A stretch of DNA of 64,000 bases from Microvirga arvi. Lineage in GTDB: Bacteria > Pseudomonadota > Alphaproteobacteria > Rhizobiales > Beijerinckiaceae. Of this stretch, positions 8,347 to 16,910 are shown one piece after another. The position numbers and the translations under genes are program-made. The first letter of the stretch is position 1. Each line of letters begins with the position of its first letter. The stretch is from NCBI RefSeq assembly GCF_016892765.1, contig NZ_JAFEMD010000007.1, forward strand, positions 88,370 through 152,369, given 5' to 3'. The notes beneath the pieces are model-generated. The model did no database searches and had not been told where the DNA came from. It saw nothing but the letters and a program-made list of their open reading frames with translations.

Positions 8347-9444
8347 ATGTTGTGGCGCGCCTACGCCCTTCTGTCCCACGGGGGAGATCGCATCGGCCTC
8401 GGCTTCATGGGCTTTGGATCGTGGCGTATCCCGAGCCACTCATCGGCCTGCCGAAAAGCCGATGACGTCGTGAAAGTGCTCGAAGAAGCCGACACAGCCA
8501 TCTGGTCGGCGAATGCATTGTCGGCCTGTGCCGAGACCGGCCTGCTCACGCGCCTCGCGCAGCCTGTCACCGTCGAAGAGCTGTCAGCCGATCTTTCCCT
8601 GCAGCATGCTCTCGTCCGGAGCCTGCTCGGCGTGCTCACGAGCTTCGGCTTCGTCGTCTGGGACCATGACAGGGCGCAAGCCTCGCCCGCCCTGATGCCC
8701 TTCACGTCACGCGAGGGGGCGGAGACCTTCAAGGCCGCCCTGCGCGCTCCGCTGCTGCAGGCGGAGGATTTCCGGCGCAGGATGAACACCGGCAATCTGC
8801 GCCTCGACGGCTGGTCCCACACGGATGATGCCATCATCGAGGCGCAAGGAGCGTTGACCCGGCACTGGACGACCCGGGCGCTGCCGAAACTGAAATTCCT
8901 GCCGGGCCTCGTCCCACGCCTGGACAGGCCCGGAGCGGCGCTTCTCGATGTGGGCGCGGGGGCGGCCGGTCTTTCGATCGCCCTCTGCCGGCACTTCCCT
9001 CATCTGAGCGCCGTGGCGCTCGAACCTGCTCCGCATCCGGCCGAGCTTGGCGAGAAGCACGTCCGCGAAGCCGGCCTTGCCGGCCGCATCGCCGTTCGCC
9101 GGGAACGGGTCGAGAGCTTGCAGGACGAACAGGCCTTCGACCTCGCATTCCTGCCCCAGATGTTCCTGCCCGACACGGTCATCGAAGAGGCGCTCCACCG
9201 GATCTTCCGCTCCTTACGGCCGGGCGGCTGGCTTCTGGTCGCGGTGCTCCCCCATGAAGGCCAGGGCATTGTCTCGGCGGTCAACCGGCTGAAGAACCTG
9301 CTCTGGGGCGGGAACACCCGGGATGTGATGCAGATCAAGCCGCTTCTGGAAGCGGCGGGCTTCGATCCGGTGATCCGGGCCCCGGGACGGCAGGCGCTGC
9401 GCATGGTCTGCGCCCGCCGCCCAAACCTGCGTGATCCGCCTTGA
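8347..9444 (+). CDS. SAM-dependent methyltransferase with N-terminal winged-helix-like domain
   Basis: A class I methyltransferase of 365 aa. Residues about 45-110 (WSANALSACAETGLLTRL onward) resemble the winged-helix dimerisation domain of small-molecule O-methyltransferases such as CrtF; the SAM site LLDVGAGAAGLS lies near residue 199 and the post-motif LRPGGWLLVAVLP near 290. Placed between two carotenoid flavoenzymes, it probably methylates a hydroxyl or carboxyl group of the carotenoid (inference). The ATG at 8347 has only a weak ribosome site, and the real start may be downstream near residue 38, where family-like sequence begins. Its end lies 83 nt before the GTG chosen for the next gene. 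Confidence 0.8.
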   Translation: MLWRAYALLSHGGDRIGLGFMGFGSWRIPSHSSACRKADDVVKVLEEADTAIWSANALSACAETGLLTRLAQPVTVEELSADLSLQHALVRSLLGVLTSFGFVVWDHDRAQASPALMPFTSREGAETFKAALRAPLLQAEDFRRRMNTGNLRLDGWSHTDDAIIEAQGALTRHWTTRALPKLKFLPGLVPRLDRPGAALLDVGAGAAGLSIALCRHFPHLSAVALEPAPHPAELGEKHVREAGLAGRIAVRRERVESLQDEQAFDLAFLPQMFLPDTVIEEALHRIFRSLRPGGWLLVAVLPHEGQGIVSAVNRLKNLLWGGNTRDVMQIKPLLEAAGFDPVIRAPGRQALRMVCARRPNLRDPP

Positions 9445-9526
9445 ACTGGGTCATGCCATTCCTAGAAACAACACAACTGGACATGGGCTCGGGAACGAAT
9501 ACGCTCGTGTGCTGCGGGAGGACATC

Positions 9527-11062
9527 GTGAGCGCTCAAGGAACTTCGGTTGCAGTCATCGGCGGAGGCCTGGGCGGATTGGCAGCGGCCTGCGTCGCAGC
9601 GGCCCGCGGCCATACGGTCACGCTCTACGATAAGAACGCCTGGATCGGCGGCAAGGCGGCCGTCCTGCACGAGGACGGATTCCGCTTCGACATGGGGCCG
9701 ACCATCCTCACCGTGCCGCGGGTTCTGGAGCGGATCTTCACGGAGGCAGGGCGCAACCTCTCGGATTATCTCGACCTTGTGCGGCTCGACCCGCAATGGC
9801 GCTGCTTCTTCGACGACGGCACGCAGATCGACCTGCAGGAAAACATCGATGCGATGGCCGGGGCCATGGACCGCTTTGCACCCGGCAAGAACACCGGCGA
9901 GGGTTATAAGCGCTTTCAGGAGATCTCCGCCCATCTTCACGACATTTCGAACAAGTTCTTCTTCTGGAAGCCGGTGGAGGATCTCTTCGACACGATCAAC
10001 ATCCGCGCCAACATGAATCCCGGGACCTTGAAGGATGTGCTGTCGCTCCGCATGGGCTCGTCCGTTGCCGGCACCATCCGCTCCAAGGTGAAGGACGAGC
10101 GCCTGGCGCAGATGCTCGACCACTTCACGCAATATGTCGGCTCGTCGCCTTACGGATCGCCCGCCGTGCTCTGCGCCATCGCTCATATGCAGGCAGCGGA
10201 CGGCGTGTGGTATCCCATGGGCGGCACCCGCGCGGTGGCCGAGGCGCTGGCGAAGCTCGCAACGGAACTTGGCGCCACCATCAAGACCGACAGCGACGTG
10301 TCATCTCTCAGGATCGTGAACGGTGCGGTGCAAGGCGTTGTTCTCGCCAATGGCGACACGGTGGCCTACGACAGCGTCATCTCCAACATGGACTCCATCC
10401 GCACCTATCGCGAGCTCGTCGGCGGCGAGGTGGGCGAACATTACGCCCGCAAGGATTTCGAGCCGGCCTGCTCCGGCGTGGTGCTCTATCTCGGGCTCAA
10501 CAAACGCTACGATCACGTTCTCCACCACGATTTCGTGTTCTCCCGCGATCCGGAGGAGGAGTTCGATTATATCTACCGCCGGGGCGAGCCTGCGCCGGAT
10601 CCGACCTGCTATCTGGCGGCGCCGGCCATGACGGATCCGAGCGTTGCGCCGGACGGCGGCGAGGCGCTCTACGTACTCGTGCACACGCCTTATCTGCGCC
10701 CGCACCACGACTGGTCGCAGATGTTTCCGGCCTATCGCCGGGTGATCCTCGACAAGCTGAAACGCACGGCCGGCATGGGCGACATCGAGGAGCGCATCGT
10801 CGTCGAGCGCCACCTCACGCCGCAGGACATCCACGATCGCTACAAGGTGCTCAACGGCGCCATCTACGGGCTCGCGAGTCACGGCAAGTTCATGGGAGCC
10901 TTCAAGCCGGGCAACCGCAGCCGCCAGGTGCAGGGCCTCTATCTCGCCGGCGGCGCGGCCCATCCCGGTCCCGGCATGCCGATGGTCATGATGTCGGGCT
11001 GGATCGCCGCCGATGCCCTCGATGCGGATTGCAAGGCCACGAACCTACGGAACGTGTCTTGA
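9527..11062 (+). CDS. Second CrtI-family flavoprotein (CrtP/CrtN-like)
   Basis: A 511-aa phytoene-desaturase-family enzyme. FAD motif VAVIGGGLGGLAAACVAAA begins near residue 7, followed by WIGGKAAV; the C-terminal motif is LAGGAAHPGPGMPMVMMSGW. I chose GTG 9527 because GGGAGG lies 5 nt upstream and the FAD motif follows directly; an ATG at 9431 would overlap the previous gene and add 32 unlikely residues. In C30 pathways with two such enzymes (CrtN and CrtP, as in staphyloxanthin synthesis) one desaturates and the other oxidises terminal methyl groups. This copy may be either. The next gene begins within its stop codon. Confidence 0.85.
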   Translation: MSAQGTSVAVIGGGLGGLAAACVAAARGHTVTLYDKNAWIGGKAAVLHEDGFRFDMGPTILTVPRVLERIFTEAGRNLSDYLDLVRLDPQWRCFFDDGTQIDLQENIDAMAGAMDRFAPGKNTGEGYKRFQEISAHLHDISNKFFFWKPVEDLFDTINIRANMNPGTLKDVLSLRMGSSVAGTIRSKVKDERLAQMLDHFTQYVGSSPYGSPAVLCAIAHMQAADGVWYPMGGTRAVAEALAKLATELGATIKTDSDVSSLRIVNGAVQGVVLANGDTVAYDSVISNMDSIRTYRELVGGEVGEHYARKDFEPACSGVVLYLGLNKRYDHVLHHDFVFSRDPEEEFDYIYRRGEPAPDPTCYLAAPAMTDPSVAPDGGEALYVLVHTPYLRPHHDWSQMFPAYRRVILDKLKRTAGMGDIEERIVVERHLTPQDIHDRYKVLNGAIYGLASHGKFMGAFKPGNRSRQVQGLYLAGGAAHPGPGMPMVMMSGWIAADALDADCKATNLRNVS

Positions 11063-11898
11063 AGCAGCAAACGAGCAACGCCGCGACGGTACGCCTCCCG
11101 CTTGACTGCGTGGAGCCATCGCCCGTCGCGCGCCGCTCTCCCCTCATCCACCGCTTCATGGTGTCGACGTTCCGCCGCTATTTCACGCGGCACATGAATG
11201 CGCTGCGGATCGCTTCCTGGGGAATGCCTGCGATGCCTGCGACAGGTCCCGTCATCGTCTATTCCAATCACCCCGCCTGGTGGGATGCAGCCGTTTATAT
11301 CCTGGCAGCGGATCGCTTCTTCCCCGCTTATGAGAGCTACGCCCCCATCGATGCCGCGATGCTCAGGCAATACGGCGTCTTCGGACGCATCGGCGCTTTC
11401 GGGGTCGATCTCGAGAGCCCGCGCGGAGCAGCGCGTTTCCTGCAAGCCAGTGCGGAGATTCTGTCGTCTCCGCATCGCGCTCTGTGGATCACGGCACAAG
11501 GCCGCTTCGGCGATGTGCGCGAGCGTCCGCTCGGGCTCAGGCCTGGCGTGGCACGTGTCGTCGAATGCGCGCCCGACTGCACCATCCTTCCGCTTGCCAT
11601 CGAGTACGGCTTCTGGCTGGAGCGCGGGGCGGAAGCCTTCATCGCCTTCGGCCAGCCGATGCGCGGGCGGGATCTTCTGGACCTTCCGCGCCCTGCCCGG
11701 CTGGAGCGTCTCGAGACCGACCTCACCGCAACACTCGACCGCTTGAGCGCCGATGTGCAGAGCCGCGATCCGGCGAGGTTTCGTTCCGTGCTCGCGGGCC
11801 ACGCCGGGATCGGCGGCATCTATGACGGCTGGCGTCGGATGGCGGCGGCCCTGCGCGGCCGCGCCTTCGATCCATCGCATGAGGGGCGCTCCTCATGA
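11059..11898 (+). CDS. PlsC-like acyltransferase
   Basis: A lysophospholipid-acyltransferase-fold protein, about 279 aa. The catalytic HX4D motif is visible as NHPAWWD, and later ALWITAQGRFGDVRERP stands where the substrate-binding motif occurs in this family. I chose TTG 11059, which overlaps the TGA of the preceding gene (TTGA), because no ATG occurs before 11158; ATG 11158 is the alternative. The following glycosyltransferase overlaps by 4 nt. In the operon it is well placed to acylate a glycosylated carotenoid, the role CrtO has in staphyloxanthin synthesis, though this protein is not of the CrtO family as far as I can tell. Confidence 0.78.
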   Translation: MKQQTSNAATVRLPLDCVEPSPVARRSPLIHRFMVSTFRRYFTRHMNALRIASWGMPAMPATGPVIVYSNHPAWWDAAVYILAADRFFPAYESYAPIDAAMLRQYGVFGRIGAFGVDLESPRGAARFLQASAEILSSPHRALWITAQGRFGDVRERPLGLRPGVARVVECAPDCTILPLAIEYGFWLERGAEAFIAFGQPMRGRDLLDLPRPARLERLETDLTATLDRLSADVQSRDPARFRSVLAGHAGIGGIYDGWRRMAAALRGRAFDPSHEGRSS

Positions 11899-13007
11899 TG
11901 GTGCTCGGCCTCGTTCTCCTGATGCTGGCGGCTCTTCCTTTCGTTCTCGCTCTCGTGAACCTGAGCATCCTGCGCGCGACGCCTCGGCACATGCCGCGGG
12001 GCGACGTTCTCGTCTCGCTTCTCATCCCTGCCCGCAACGAGGCCAAGAACATCGGCCCCGCTCTCGATGCCGCTCTCGCCAGCGTCGGCGTGCCGGTCGA
12101 GATCCTGGTCATGGACGACGGCTCGACGGACGCCACGCCCGAGATCGTCCGCGCCTATGCCGCGCGCGATGGACGCGTGCGGCTTCTCACCGCGCCGCCT
12201 CTGGCGGATGGATGGACCGGCAAGGTCCATGCCTGCCACCACCTCTCCGAAGCGGCCAATGGCACGCACTTTCTGTTCGTGGATGCCGACGTGCGTTTGG
12301 GCCCTCATGCGGCAGCCGTGCTGGCGGGCCATGCGCAGGATACCAGTGCCGGCCTGGTGAGCGCCGTGCCGCGCCAGATCATGCGCTCTCTCGGCGAACT
12401 CCTCACCGTGCCGACGATCAACCTGCTGCTTCTCGGCTACCTTCCCATGGGCTTCATGCGCCTGTCCCGTGATCCGGGTCTCGGCGCGGCCTGCGGCCAG
12501 CTCATGCTCGTGGAGCGCGACGCCTATCGCGCAAGCGGGGGCCATGCGGCTATCCATGCACGGATTCACGACGGCATCCAGCTCGCGCGGCTCTTTCGCC
12601 GCAAGGGATTCATGACGGATCTCGTGCCGGGAGAGTCGCTTGCCTCCTGCCGGATGTATACGCGCTTCGACGAGGCCTGGAGCGGCTTTACCAAGAACGC
12701 TCATGAGGGCATGGCGACGCCCGTTGCCCTGCCGGTCTGGACCGTGCTTCTTCTCGGCGGGCATGTTCTGCCCTTTGTGCTGCTGCCCTTCGCACCAACC
12801 CTTCCTGTCGTCGCCGCTGCGCTCCTGTCGCTCGCGGCCCGGACGCTCGTGACGGTGACGACACGGGAGAATCCCTGGTCGATCCCCTTGCATCCCTTCA
12901 CCATGCTGGTCGGGCTCGCCATTCAATGGAGCGTGCTCCTGCGCATCGGCACGGCCCGTCGGGCCGGATGGAAGGGGCGGCTTTATCCCGTGGGGGTGAA
13001 GCCATGA
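11895..13007 (+). CDS. Membrane glycosyltransferase family 2 (CrtQ-like)
   Basis: A 370-aa GT2 enzyme anchored by an N-terminal membrane helix (residues 3-22) and with further hydrophobic helices near residues 275-345. GT-A motifs are SLLIPARNEAKNIG, the VMDDGSTD donor site and the metal-binding FVDADV. Its length and arrangement match carotenoid glycosyltransferases of the CrtQ type. It probably transfers a sugar to an oxidised C30 carotenoid before acylation (inference from the neighbours). It overlaps both neighbours by 4 nt (ATGA), so it is firmly inside the operon. Confidence 0.82.
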   Translation: MMVLGLVLLMLAALPFVLALVNLSILRATPRHMPRGDVLVSLLIPARNEAKNIGPALDAALASVGVPVEILVMDDGSTDATPEIVRAYAARDGRVRLLTAPPLADGWTGKVHACHHLSEAANGTHFLFVDADVRLGPHAAAVLAGHAQDTSAGLVSAVPRQIMRSLGELLTVPTINLLLLGYLPMGFMRLSRDPGLGAACGQLMLVERDAYRASGGHAAIHARIHDGIQLARLFRRKGFMTDLVPGESLASCRMYTRFDEAWSGFTKNAHEGMATPVALPVWTVLLLGGHVLPFVLLPFAPTLPVVAAALLSLAARTLVTVTTRENPWSIPLHPFTMLVGLAIQWSVLLRIGTARRAGWKGRLYPVGVKP

Positions 13008-14662
13008 GCCTGAGGACGGCACAGGCACCGAAGCAACCGCGGGACGAGAACTTTCCCGTGGCGTCCCTGGTGCTCTCGCCTGAGCACCGGGAGGCGGTTC
13101 TCGCCTTCTATGCCTTTGCCCGAATGGCGGATGACATCGCAGACGCCCCCACCCTCAAGGCCGCCGAAAAACTCCAGCGGCTCGATGCACTCGAGCAGGC
13201 GCTGATTGCCGGCGATCCTGCGGTTCCCCAGGCGGCGCGTCTGCACGCCGCCGACAAGCGGCACAAGGCCGGGCTCGTCCAGGCGCGCGATCTCCTGCGC
13301 GCCTTTCGCCAGGACGTGGTGAAGGCCCGCTACAACGAGTGGTCGGAGCTCATCGAGTACTGCCGTTTCTCGGCCAATCCGGTCGGCCGCTTTCTCCTCG
13401 CTCTGCACCGGGAGCGCATCGCTGCTCAAGGACCGGCGGATGCCTTATGCACGGCGCTGCAGATCCTCAACCACCTGCAGGATTGCGGCAGGGATCATGA
13501 GGAACTCGGCCGCATCTACATCCCCTTGCGCTGGATGATGGGAGCAGGCTCCGAGAAGGCTTTCTTCGCTCCGGCCCAGGCCGCTCTGCGCCGCAGCGTG
13601 TTCGATGCCATGCTCGATCGGGTCGACACCCTGATCGATCAGGCGCAATCCCTGCCGGAGCGCCTGCAGAACAGGCGCCTGCGCGCCCAGAGCATCGCCA
13701 CGATCGCCCTTGCCCGTCGTTTGAGCGAACGCCTGCGCCGCGGCGATCCGCTCCTCGAGCGTGTGCAGGTGAGCAGAGCCGATGCCGGTCTGGCCTTCCT
13801 GCGCGGTCTTGGCGGAACGCTCCGCCGGCCGGCCGGCAGCGACCAGCGCATCACGGCCGCGATGGTGCGGCGTTCCGGCTCGTCCTTCCGCCTCGGCATG
13901 CGGAGTCTGCCTCACGAGCGCCGCCGCGCCATGCATGCGGTCTATGCGTTCTGCCGGGCTGCCGACGACATCGCCGACGGCGCCGCGCCGCCTTCCGAGA
14001 AGCGCGCATTCCTAAGCGAGTGGCGGCGCGAACTCGACCGTCTGCACCGTGCCCCGGAAACGCCCATCGGGCGGGAGCTTGCCCGCGCCTCGACCCTCTT
14101 CAAGCTGCCGGTGGAGGAGTATCATGTGCTCCTCGACGGCATGGAAATGGACAGTGCCGATCGCGTGCGGATCACGAACGATTACGAACTGAGCCTCTAC
14201 GGCCGTCGTGTGGCGGGCTCGGTCGGAGCCCTGTCGATCCGGATCTTCGGCGTTCCTTCGGCCCATGACTTCGCGCTCGATCTCGGACGCACCCTGCAGC
14301 TCGTGAACATCTTACGCGATGTGGACGAGGATGCAGCTTGCGAGCGCGTCTATGTTCCGCTCTCACGCCTTGCCCAGCTCGGGCTTCAGGATGCGCCGGC
14401 AGCCACCCTCGTGGCTGATCCTCGTTTCGCACGCGTTTGCGAAGGCCTGGCCGAAGACGCTCGCGCAGGATTTGCCGCAGCGGATGCCGCCCTGATGCAC
14501 TTCGATCGCGCGGCGCTCAAGCCGGCAATCCTGATGATGGAGAATTACCGGCGCGTGCTCGCCCGGCTGCAGGCTCGCGGCTGGGGTGTGCGGCAGGGCA
14601 AGCTTCGCCTGAGCACCTCCGATCGCCTGCATCTCCTCACCCGCGCCATGAGGCCCGCATGA
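13004..14662 (+). CDS. hpnCD: Fused squalene-synthesis proteins HpnC and HpnD
   Basis: A 552-aa protein made of two complete trans-isoprenyl diphosphate synthase domains, normally separate genes. The N-terminal half (about 1-280) is HpnC-like with ARMADDIAD and the second aspartate site LQDCGRDHEELGR. The C-terminal half (about 289-552) is HpnD-like with CRAADDIADG and NILRDVDEDAACERVYVP. HpnD makes presqualene diphosphate from two farnesyl diphosphates and HpnC converts it to hydroxysqualene, which HpnE reduces to squalene. Both aspartate-rich motifs are intact in both halves, so both should be active. I chose ATG 13004 because it overlaps the preceding TGA and the domain begins just after it. 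The next gene, hpnE, overlaps by 4 nt. Confidence 0.88.
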   Translation: MSLRTAQAPKQPRDENFPVASLVLSPEHREAVLAFYAFARMADDIADAPTLKAAEKLQRLDALEQALIAGDPAVPQAARLHAADKRHKAGLVQARDLLRAFRQDVVKARYNEWSELIEYCRFSANPVGRFLLALHRERIAAQGPADALCTALQILNHLQDCGRDHEELGRIYIPLRWMMGAGSEKAFFAPAQAALRRSVFDAMLDRVDTLIDQAQSLPERLQNRRLRAQSIATIALARRLSERLRRGDPLLERVQVSRADAGLAFLRGLGGTLRRPAGSDQRITAAMVRRSGSSFRLGMRSLPHERRRAMHAVYAFCRAADDIADGAAPPSEKRAFLSEWRRELDRLHRAPETPIGRELARASTLFKLPVEEYHVLLDGMEMDSADRVRITNDYELSLYGRRVAGSVGALSIRIFGVPSAHDFALDLGRTLQLVNILRDVDEDAACERVYVPLSRLAQLGLQDAPAATLVADPRFARVCEGLAEDARAGFAAADAALMHFDRAALKPAILMMENYRRVLARLQARGWGVRQGKLRLSTSDRLHLLTRAMRPA

Positions 14663-15945
14663 TCGCACGACGCACCCATATCGTCGGAGCGGGGATCGCG
14701 GGCCTGAGCGCCGCGCTGGCCGTCACGGCCGATGGCGGCGAGGCCATTCTCTATGAGGCGGCACCGCATCCGGGCGGGCGCTGCCGCACGCTGCATCCCG
14801 CCGATGGCTTCACTCATGACAACGGCACCCATGTGCTGTTCACGGCCAACGGACGGGCGCTCGATCTCCTGAAAACCGTCGGCGCCCGCGAGCGCTGGTT
14901 CGAACCCGAGCCCAAGGGCCTGCCCCTCTATGACGGGCGGACGGGAATCATGCGCCGCGTCGGCCTCTCTCCCTGGTCCTGGCTCATTCCGTCGCGCCGC
15001 CCGCAGGGTCTGACCCTGCCCGATCTCGCCCGGATCGTAAGGCTCGTCTTTGCCGCGAAGGATTGTCCGGTCGCCGCCATCATCGGGAAGCGCCCGATCA
15101 TGGACAGCCTGATCGAGCCGCTGACGGTCGCGGTTCTGAACACGCCTCCCTCTCAGGCTTCGGCCCAGCGGCTCGCCTGTGCCCTGCGGCAGCTCATCCG
15201 CCCCGGCGCCGGACGGCTCCTGGTGGCGAAGAACGGCCTGAGCGAGGATCTGATCGAACCGGCCGTCGCCACCCTCCGGGCCAGAGGCATATCCCTTCTC
15301 GCCGGGCAGCGCCTGCGCATGCTTCTCACGGCGGACGAGCGCGTCATCGGACTGGCGCTCACGGACCGGACGGTGATGCTCGGTCCCGACGACCGGGTGA
15401 TCCTGGCGCTTCCTCCCTACGAAGTGGAACGGCTTCTGCCGGCTCTTCCGGTTCCGACGCAGTTCGAACCGATCCTCAACGTGCATTACCGCATGCCCGG
15501 GCTCGAGCCCCCCCGTTTCATCGGCTTCACGGGCACACTCGCGCAATGGGCGCTGATCCGCGAAAACCATGTGAGCGTCACCGTTTCGGCTGCCGATGCG
15601 GTGGTCGATCAGAACGCATCCGACGTGGCCGCACGGATATGGCGCGAAATCGCGCCCGCCTTGCGCGTACTCGGCCTCGATGCGGTTGCAGAGCGGCAAC
15701 CCGAAACGCGGGTGGTGAAGGAAAAGCGCGCGACGATCCGACAGGCCGCTGAAATTCTGCCCCAGCCGCCGTTGCGGCCGCTGGCGAACCTGGCTCTCGC
15801 CGGTGACTGGATCGGCTCGCTTCCCGCTACCATCGAGAGCGCCGTCATGGCCGGCGAACACGCCGCTTCCATCCTGCACCATGCCCGGGGCACCCGGGCC
15901 ATCATTGCCCGGGACCGAACCCTGAAGACGGAGGATGCAGCATGA
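14659..15945 (+). CDS. hpnE: Hydroxysqualene dehydroxylase HpnE
   Basis: A 428-aa FAD-dependent enzyme that reduces hydroxysqualene to squalene. The FAD fold is THIVGAGIAGLSAALAVTAD near residue 6, followed by HPGGRCRTLH and DNGTHVLF, which is characteristic of HpnE; the C-terminal motif LAGDWIGSLPATIESAVMAG closes the FAD site. ATG 14659 overlaps the hpnCD stop and the ispH ATG overlaps this stop. Squalene so produced can feed hopanoids or C30 carotenoids; only carotenoid-type genes are in this operon. Confidence 0.9.
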   Translation: MIARRTHIVGAGIAGLSAALAVTADGGEAILYEAAPHPGGRCRTLHPADGFTHDNGTHVLFTANGRALDLLKTVGARERWFEPEPKGLPLYDGRTGIMRRVGLSPWSWLIPSRRPQGLTLPDLARIVRLVFAAKDCPVAAIIGKRPIMDSLIEPLTVAVLNTPPSQASAQRLACALRQLIRPGAGRLLVAKNGLSEDLIEPAVATLRARGISLLAGQRLRMLLTADERVIGLALTDRTVMLGPDDRVILALPPYEVERLLPALPVPTQFEPILNVHYRMPGLEPPRFIGFTGTLAQWALIRENHVSVTVSAADAVVDQNASDVAARIWREIAPALRVLGLDAVAERQPETRVVKEKRATIRQAAEILPQPPLRPLANLALAGDWIGSLPATIESAVMAGEHAASILHHARGTRAIIARDRTLKTEDAA

Positions 15946-16910
15946 TTCAAGAGCATCCCCCGCTGACCGTTCTGCTCGCAGCCCCGCGCGGCTTCTGCGC
16001 CGGGGTGGAGCGGGCCATCCGCGCCGTCGAGGATGCCCTCGAGCAGACGGGAAAACCCGTCTATGTGCGCCATGAGATCGTCCACAACAACCGCGTGGTG
16101 GAGGACCTTAGACGCAAGGGCGCGATCTTCGTCGAAGATATGGCGCAGATCCCCGATGGCGCGGTTGCCATCTTCAGTGCCCACGGCGTGTCCCGTACGG
16201 TCGAGCTTGAGGCGGAGAGTCGGGGATTCTCCGTGCTCGATGCCACCTGCCCGCTCGTGCGCCGCGTTCACCTCGAAGGACAACGCCATGCCAAGGCCGG
16301 GCGCGAGGTCATCGTCATCGGGCATCGGGGGCACGTGGAGATCGAAGGCACCACCGGGCAGATCGACGGCACCGTGCACGTGATCGAGAGCGTCGAAGAG
16401 GCGCTTCGGCTGCCGGTCACGAACCCGGAGCGCATCGCCTACATCACTCAGACCACGCTTTCCGTGGACGATACGCGCGAGATCATCGCTGCCCTGAAAT
16501 CACGCTTTCCAGCCATTCAGGGGCCGGACATCAAGACGATCTGCTACGCGACGCAGAACCGGCAGATGGCGGTGCGCGTCATCGCCCGGCGCGCGGAGCG
16601 GATCATCGTGTGCGGCGCGCGCAACTCGTCGAACACCAACCGCTTGTGCGAGGTGGCTGTCAACGAGGGCCGCCGGGCGCTTCTCATGCAGGATCCGAAG
16701 GATCTGACGCTCTCCTTCGTCGATGGCGCCGCCGTCATCGGCCTGACGGCCGGAGCCTCCGCTCCTGAGGACCTGGTGCAGGAGGCCCTGGCACGGCTCG
16801 CGCAATGGCGGCGCGTCACGGTTGAGGAGGTGCGCGTCACTCATGAGGACGCGCAGTTCGCCCCCGTGGATCTCTCTCGTCTCGTGTCTCAGCTGGCGAA
16901 CGCTTCCTGA
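15942..16910 (+). CDS. ispH: 4-hydroxy-3-methylbut-2-enyl diphosphate reductase
   Basis: Last enzyme of the MEP isoprenoid pathway, giving IPP and DMAPP; cytoplasmic [4Fe-4S] protein, 322 aa. The three cluster cysteines are visible in APRGFCAGVERAIRAVE, VLDATCPLVRRVH and CGARNSSNTNR-type surroundings (with a further Cys in IKTICYATQNRQ), and the substrate histidines in VRHEIVHN and GHRGHVEIEG. It overlaps hpnE by 4 nt, which couples precursor supply to squalene synthesis. Its last 22 nt overlap the 3' end of the convergent MATE gene. A second ispH elsewhere in the genome is possible. Confidence 0.95.
   Translation: MIQEHPPLTVLLAAPRGFCAGVERAIRAVEDALEQTGKPVYVRHEIVHNNRVVEDLRRKGAIFVEDMAQIPDGAVAIFSAHGVSRTVELEAESRGFSVLDATCPLVRRVHLEGQRHAKAGREVIVIGHRGHVEIEGTTGQIDGTVHVIESVEEALRLPVTNPERIAYITQTTLSVDDTREIIAALKSRFPAIQGPDIKTICYATQNRQMAVRVIARRAERIIVCGARNSSNTNRLCEVAVNEGRRALLMQDPKDLTLSFVDGAAVIGLTAGASAPEDLVQEALARLAQWRRVTVEEVRVTHEDAQFAPVDLSRLVSQLANAS

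Noticed and set aside
13004..14662. Phytoene synthase (CrtB) for a C40 pathway
   Set aside because: Two domains with HpnC and HpnD features, followed at once by HpnE, fit squalene synthesis better.
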